A DNA stretch of 64,000 nucleotides, taken from an uncultured Methanoregula sp. (lineage in GTDB: Archaea; Halobacteriota; Methanomicrobia; Methanomicrobiales; Methanospirillaceae). The DNA lies in the NCBI RefSeq assembly GCF_963677065.1, contig NZ_OY781872.1, positions 739,419-803,418 on the forward strand, in the 5' to 3' direction. The notes under the pieces are model-generated. The model was not told where the DNA came from. It ran no database searches and saw only the letters and a list, made by a program, of their open reading frames with translations. Position 1 is the stretch's first letter; each line of letters begins with the position of its first letter. Below are positions 61,489 through 64,000 of the stretch, piece by piece. Position numbers and translations under genes: made by a program.

Positions 61489-63432
61489 GTGAACAATATG
61501 CTCCAGAAGATGGAACGCATCCAAGTTATCGGGCCGAAAGGAGATCTGGGACAAGTAGTTGATACGCTGTACCGGGCCGGCACCCTGCACCTTGAGGATG
61601 CACCGGCAATAATCCCCCAGAGCGAGATCCCGCTCAGCCGGCTCCGGCAGGACGAGGCCGGGGATGTAGCCGGGGTTCTTGGCAGGATCGACGCGATCTT
61701 CTCGACCCTGCCTGTCATCAGGGATGATCCGGTCCTCCAGGAGCGGTTCCGGACATCCCTCGGGAGCACGACCCATGCCGGGCCGGTTGCCCGGGCCCTG
61801 GAGATCATCCGCACGCTCGAGACGACAACAAAGGATCTCTCGGCAAAGAAAGCCGAACTCACCCTCTCGATTGCAACCCTGAACCGGTATGCAAAAGTCC
61901 TCGAGATCATCCACCCGGTGGAAAAGGAGCTGCCTGCCCTCGAGGGCTTCGAAGTCACGATCCTCCTCATCCAGGAAGAGCACCGGGATGCCATCGAGCT
62001 GATACGAACAGAGATCGGGACGATCACCGGCAACCGGTTCGAGATGACGGCAACAACGGTCGATGCCGAAACCCTTGCCGCGATCATGGTCTTCCCGAAG
62101 AGATTCTCCGAGGCCGTCCATGCCTTCATCTATTCCGTGAACGTGAACGAGGTCCGGCTCCCGAGGGAGTATGCCGGCAAGCCGTTCTACGAGATGTATG
62201 CTCTCCTCGAGGAGAAGCGGATAGAAGCCGAGGGAGAGATCGTCCGCATAGACAAGGAGCTCCTCGCCCTCTCCAATGCCTGGTACCAGGAGCTCGTTGT
62301 CTTACGAAAGCGGCTCGGGGAGATCCACGGCGAGCTGGGCGCGTACCGGAATTTCGGCATCTCGGAGTACACCTTCGTCATCATGGGCTGGATCCCGAAA
62401 AAATACCTGAAGAGAACCCGGCAGGCCATGAAGGACGCTTTCGGGGACCGGGTGATTATCCGGGTACTCCCGGTCACGGAGAAGGATCTGGAAGAGGCCC
62501 CGGTCTTTTACGATAACCCCTGGTGGGTGAAGCCGTTTGAGTTCATCATGCAGCTCGTTGCCCCGCCCCGGTACCGGGAGATCGACCCCTCGCCAATCCT
62601 TGCCATTTTCTTCCCGCTCTTCTTCGGGATCATGGTCGGGGATATCGGGTACGGCCTCATCATCCTTGCGTTCGCGCTCGTGATCCGGTACCGGTTCAGG
62701 GCTATCGCGTTTGCAAAGAACCTGGCCGATATCCTGTTAATCTCGTCCATCCCGACCATCTTCTTCGGTTTCCTGTTCGGCGAGTTCTTTGGCGACCTGG
62801 GAGAGACGATGGGCTGGATCCACCCGGTCAATTTCCTCGGCATATCGTGGAACCGGGTGGATGCGATGATCCCGATGCTCATCTTTGCAATCGCTATCGG
62901 CGTCATCCATGTCTTCCTCGGCCTTTTCATCGGCATCCGGAACGCGCTGATCCTCAGGAAGAGAAAACACCTCCTGGAGAAGACGGGGATGCTTCTCGTG
63001 ATCACCGGCATCATCGTCCTCGTCCTGATACTTGCCGGCGTTGTGCCCGAGTTCGCGATCTACCCTGTGGTCGTCATCATGGTTCTCGGGCTGCCGATGA
63101 TCCTGATGGGGGCCGGGGTGTTCGGGACGATCGAGGTGATGAGCACGGTGGGAAACATCCTCTCGTACGCCCGGCTGATGGCGATCGGGATGGCCTCGGT
63201 CATCCTCGCGATGGTGGCGAACCGGCTGGGCGGGGCATTCGAGATCGCGATCATCGGCATCATCGTCGCGGTCCTGCTCCATACGCTCAATGTCGTGCTC
63301 GCGATGTTCTCCCCCTCGATCCATTCGGTGCGTCTCCACCTTGTCGAGTTCTTCTCGAAGTTCTACGAGGGGGGCGGTACGGTGTACCGGCCGTTCAAAA
63401 AGGAGGTGGAGCTGAAGGGGCCGGGGGAGTGA
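61489..63432 (+). CDS. ahaI: A-type ATP synthase subunit I (membrane subunit a)
   Basis: 647 residues. The N-terminal cytoplasmic half (1-340) has the elongated coiled-coil arms that bind the peripheral stalks (TTKDLSAKKAELTLSIATLNRY, RLGEIHGELGAYRNFGISEY). The C-terminal half contains about eight helices: PLFFGIMVGDIGYGLIILAF, FLFGEFFGDLGETMGW, VGNILSYARLMAIGMASVIL with the essential Arg, and the end LHLVEFFSKFYEGGGTVYRPFKKE. It carries the half-channels for ion flow. The usual next genes (K, E, C, F, A, B, D) do not follow within the remaining 568 bases. Confidence 0.96.
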   Translation: MNNMLQKMERIQVIGPKGDLGQVVDTLYRAGTLHLEDAPAIIPQSEIPLSRLRQDEAGDVAGVLGRIDAIFSTLPVIRDDPVLQERFRTSLGSTTHAGPVARALEIIRTLETTTKDLSAKKAELTLSIATLNRYAKVLEIIHPVEKELPALEGFEVTILLIQEEHRDAIELIRTEIGTITGNRFEMTATTVDAETLAAIMVFPKRFSEAVHAFIYSVNVNEVRLPREYAGKPFYEMYALLEEKRIEAEGEIVRIDKELLALSNAWYQELVVLRKRLGEIHGELGAYRNFGISEYTFVIMGWIPKKYLKRTRQAMKDAFGDRVIIRVLPVTEKDLEEAPVFYDNPWWVKPFEFIMQLVAPPRYREIDPSPILAIFFPLFFGIMVGDIGYGLIILAFALVIRYRFRAIAFAKNLADILLISSIPTIFFGFLFGEFFGDLGETMGWIHPVNFLGISWNRVDAMIPMLIFAIAIGVIHVFLGLFIGIRNALILRKRKHLLEKTGMLLVITGIIVLVLILAGVVPEFAIYPVVVIMVLGLPMILMGAGVFGTIEVMSTVGNILSYARLMAIGMASVILAMVANRLGGAFEIAIIGIIVAVLLHTLNVVLAMFSPSIHSVRLHLVEFFSKFYEGGGTVYRPFKKEVELKGPGE

Positions 63433-63564
63433 GACCCGGGTTTCTCCGGATCGTGATCGGATCGATGAGACAAATGAGAGAGGACCATTTACTTTTTTGA
63501 AGGAAGGGTGCGATTGAAATTATTCAGGCAAGGTCCGGTTGAAAATTTCAAATCAAGGTTCGAT

Positions 63565-63604
63565 CGATCCGGATCGATTTTTCAATCGCGATCCTGATCG
63601 CGTT
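63565..63604. repeat. Palindromic GATC-rich module, copy 1
   Basis: A 40-bp insertion inside the repeat that begins at 63552. It contains most of the perfect 16-base palindrome ATCGATCCGGATCGAT (63563-63578) and, after TTTTC, an imperfect palindrome ATCGCGATCCTGATCGCG (63585-63602). Several GATC sites occur. It differs from copy 2 at only 3 of 40 positions. Confidence 0.9.
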
Positions 63605-63845
63605 TGAAATTTTAAAATCAAAGCTTGGTTGAAAAAATAAAATCGAAGTCCGCTCAAAAAATTTCCATCAAGGTTCGGTTGCAAAAAGTAAACCACTTAT
63701 GCATAGGATTAATCTGGAAGTCCACGACGGAAAGGGGATCGCGGATGCGGGTTTTCAATCAAGGTTCGCTTGAAAATTTTCAATCGAAGTCCGGTTGAAA
63801 TTTTTTAATCAAGGTTTGATTGAAAAATGAAAATCAAGGTGCGAT

Positions 63846-63885
63846 CGATCCGGATCGATTTTTCGATCGCGATCATGATCGCGAT
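63846..63885. repeat. Palindromic GATC-rich module, copy 2
   Basis: The same 40-bp module inside the repeat that begins at 63833. The first palindrome ATCGATCCGGATCGAT is at 63844-63859, and the second, ATCGCGATCATGATCGCGAT, is a perfect 20-base palindrome at 63866-63885. With the flanking bases there are six GATC tetranucleotides in about 45 bases. Confidence 0.9.
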
Positions 63886-64000
63886 TGAAATTTTTGAAGC
63901 AAGGTGTGGTTGAAAATTTAAAATCAAAGTCTGCTCAAAAAATTTCAAGCAAGGTGCGGTTGCGAAAAGTTAACCACTTGTACTCCCGGTTGTTTTGGAT

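Larger units (their letters stand above)
63502..64000. repeat. Two-block array of 25-bp repeats with palindromic modules (continues past the window)
   Basis: Repeat units begin at 63502, 63527, 63552, 63617, 63642 and 63667 (block 1) and 63758, 63783, 63808, 63833, 63898, 63923 and 63948 (block 2). Spacing is exactly 25 bp, except one step of 65 bp per block where a 40-bp palindromic module is inserted inside a unit. Consensus begins ATCAAGGTTCGGTTGAAA followed by a seven-base A/T-rich tail. Each block ends with AACCACTT. There are no unique spacers, and the region has no coding frame. The array continues to the edge. Confidence 0.92.

Noticed and set aside
63502..64000. CRISPR array
   Set aside because: Units are contiguous at 25 bp with no unique spacers, the repeats diverge, and inserts are the same 40-bp palindromic module, so it does not fit a CRISPR array.

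Overview
This window is chromosomal DNA of a methanogenic euryarchaeon, most likely a Methanomicrobiales member of the Methanoregula / Methanosphaerula type (genus is inference; no 16S or mcr gene is present). Archaeal markers are the large subunit of DNA polymerase D with an intein, archaeal RPA with its partner, aIF1A, deoxyhypusine synthase, CTP-dependent riboflavin kinase, the archaeal HMG-CoA synthase / thiolase / DUF35 operon, class I HMG-CoA reductase, Trm5 and A-type ATP synthase subunits H and I. GC content is high, promoters are TATA-like, and many genes have GGAGG-type ribosome sites and ATGA overlaps.

Layout. 1-6.1 kb: three tandem paralogous sensor kinases; two carry an N-terminal receiver and four or five PAS domains. 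6.2-10.5 kb: two tandem paralogous small unknown proteins, an orphan adenine-DNA methylase with a degenerate catalytic motif, and an orphan CheW. 10.7-16.4 kb: membrane proteins, namely an MFS exporter, a voltage-sensor-like/CorA fusion, an acyltransferase with no ordinary start codon, and HdeD. 16.5-20.9 kb: PPK2, deoxyhypusine synthase, PyrF, a stand-alone NrdD C-terminal domain, CbiZ fused to a Cys-rich domain, and DUF1858. 21-22.8 kb: the RPA operon. 23.2-28.3 kb: two paralogous COG1361 surface proteins followed by an RND/MMPL transporter. 28.5-33.3 kb: riboflavin genes (ribB, ribK) divergent from a regulator and the acetyl-CoA to HMG-CoA operon. 34-37.3 kb: a membrane-bound SpoIIE/RsbU-type phosphatase followed by an NCS2 permease whose C-terminus looks like an RsbW-type ATPase. 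37.4-44.3 kb: Trm5, HMG-CoA reductase, an APC permease, RimI, DUF1015 and HisG.

44.4-51.7 kb: a 1088-residue secreted von Willebrand A protein, divergent from a tight six-gene cluster of a lipoprotein and five pilin-like membrane proteins. 51.7-55 kb: aIF1A (apparently CUG-initiated), a LysE exporter, a lipoprotein, tRNA-Leu(CAA) and a CPBP protease. 55-60.8 kb: DNA polymerase DP2 with a 165-residue mini-intein ending in Gly-Gln, a HEAT-repeat protein and a DUF1646 permease. 60.9-63.4 kb: the start of an A1Ao ATP synthase operon (a 64-aa protein, ahaH, ahaI).

The most unusual DNA follows ahaI. From about 63.5 kb to the window edge there is a non-coding array of 25-bp repeats in strict register. 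It is arranged in two blocks, and each block has the same 40-bp GATC-rich palindromic module inserted inside one repeat and the same AACCACTT end. It is not a CRISPR array and resembles an iteron or origin/centromere-like protein-binding region. It is the best candidate here for an undescribed element.
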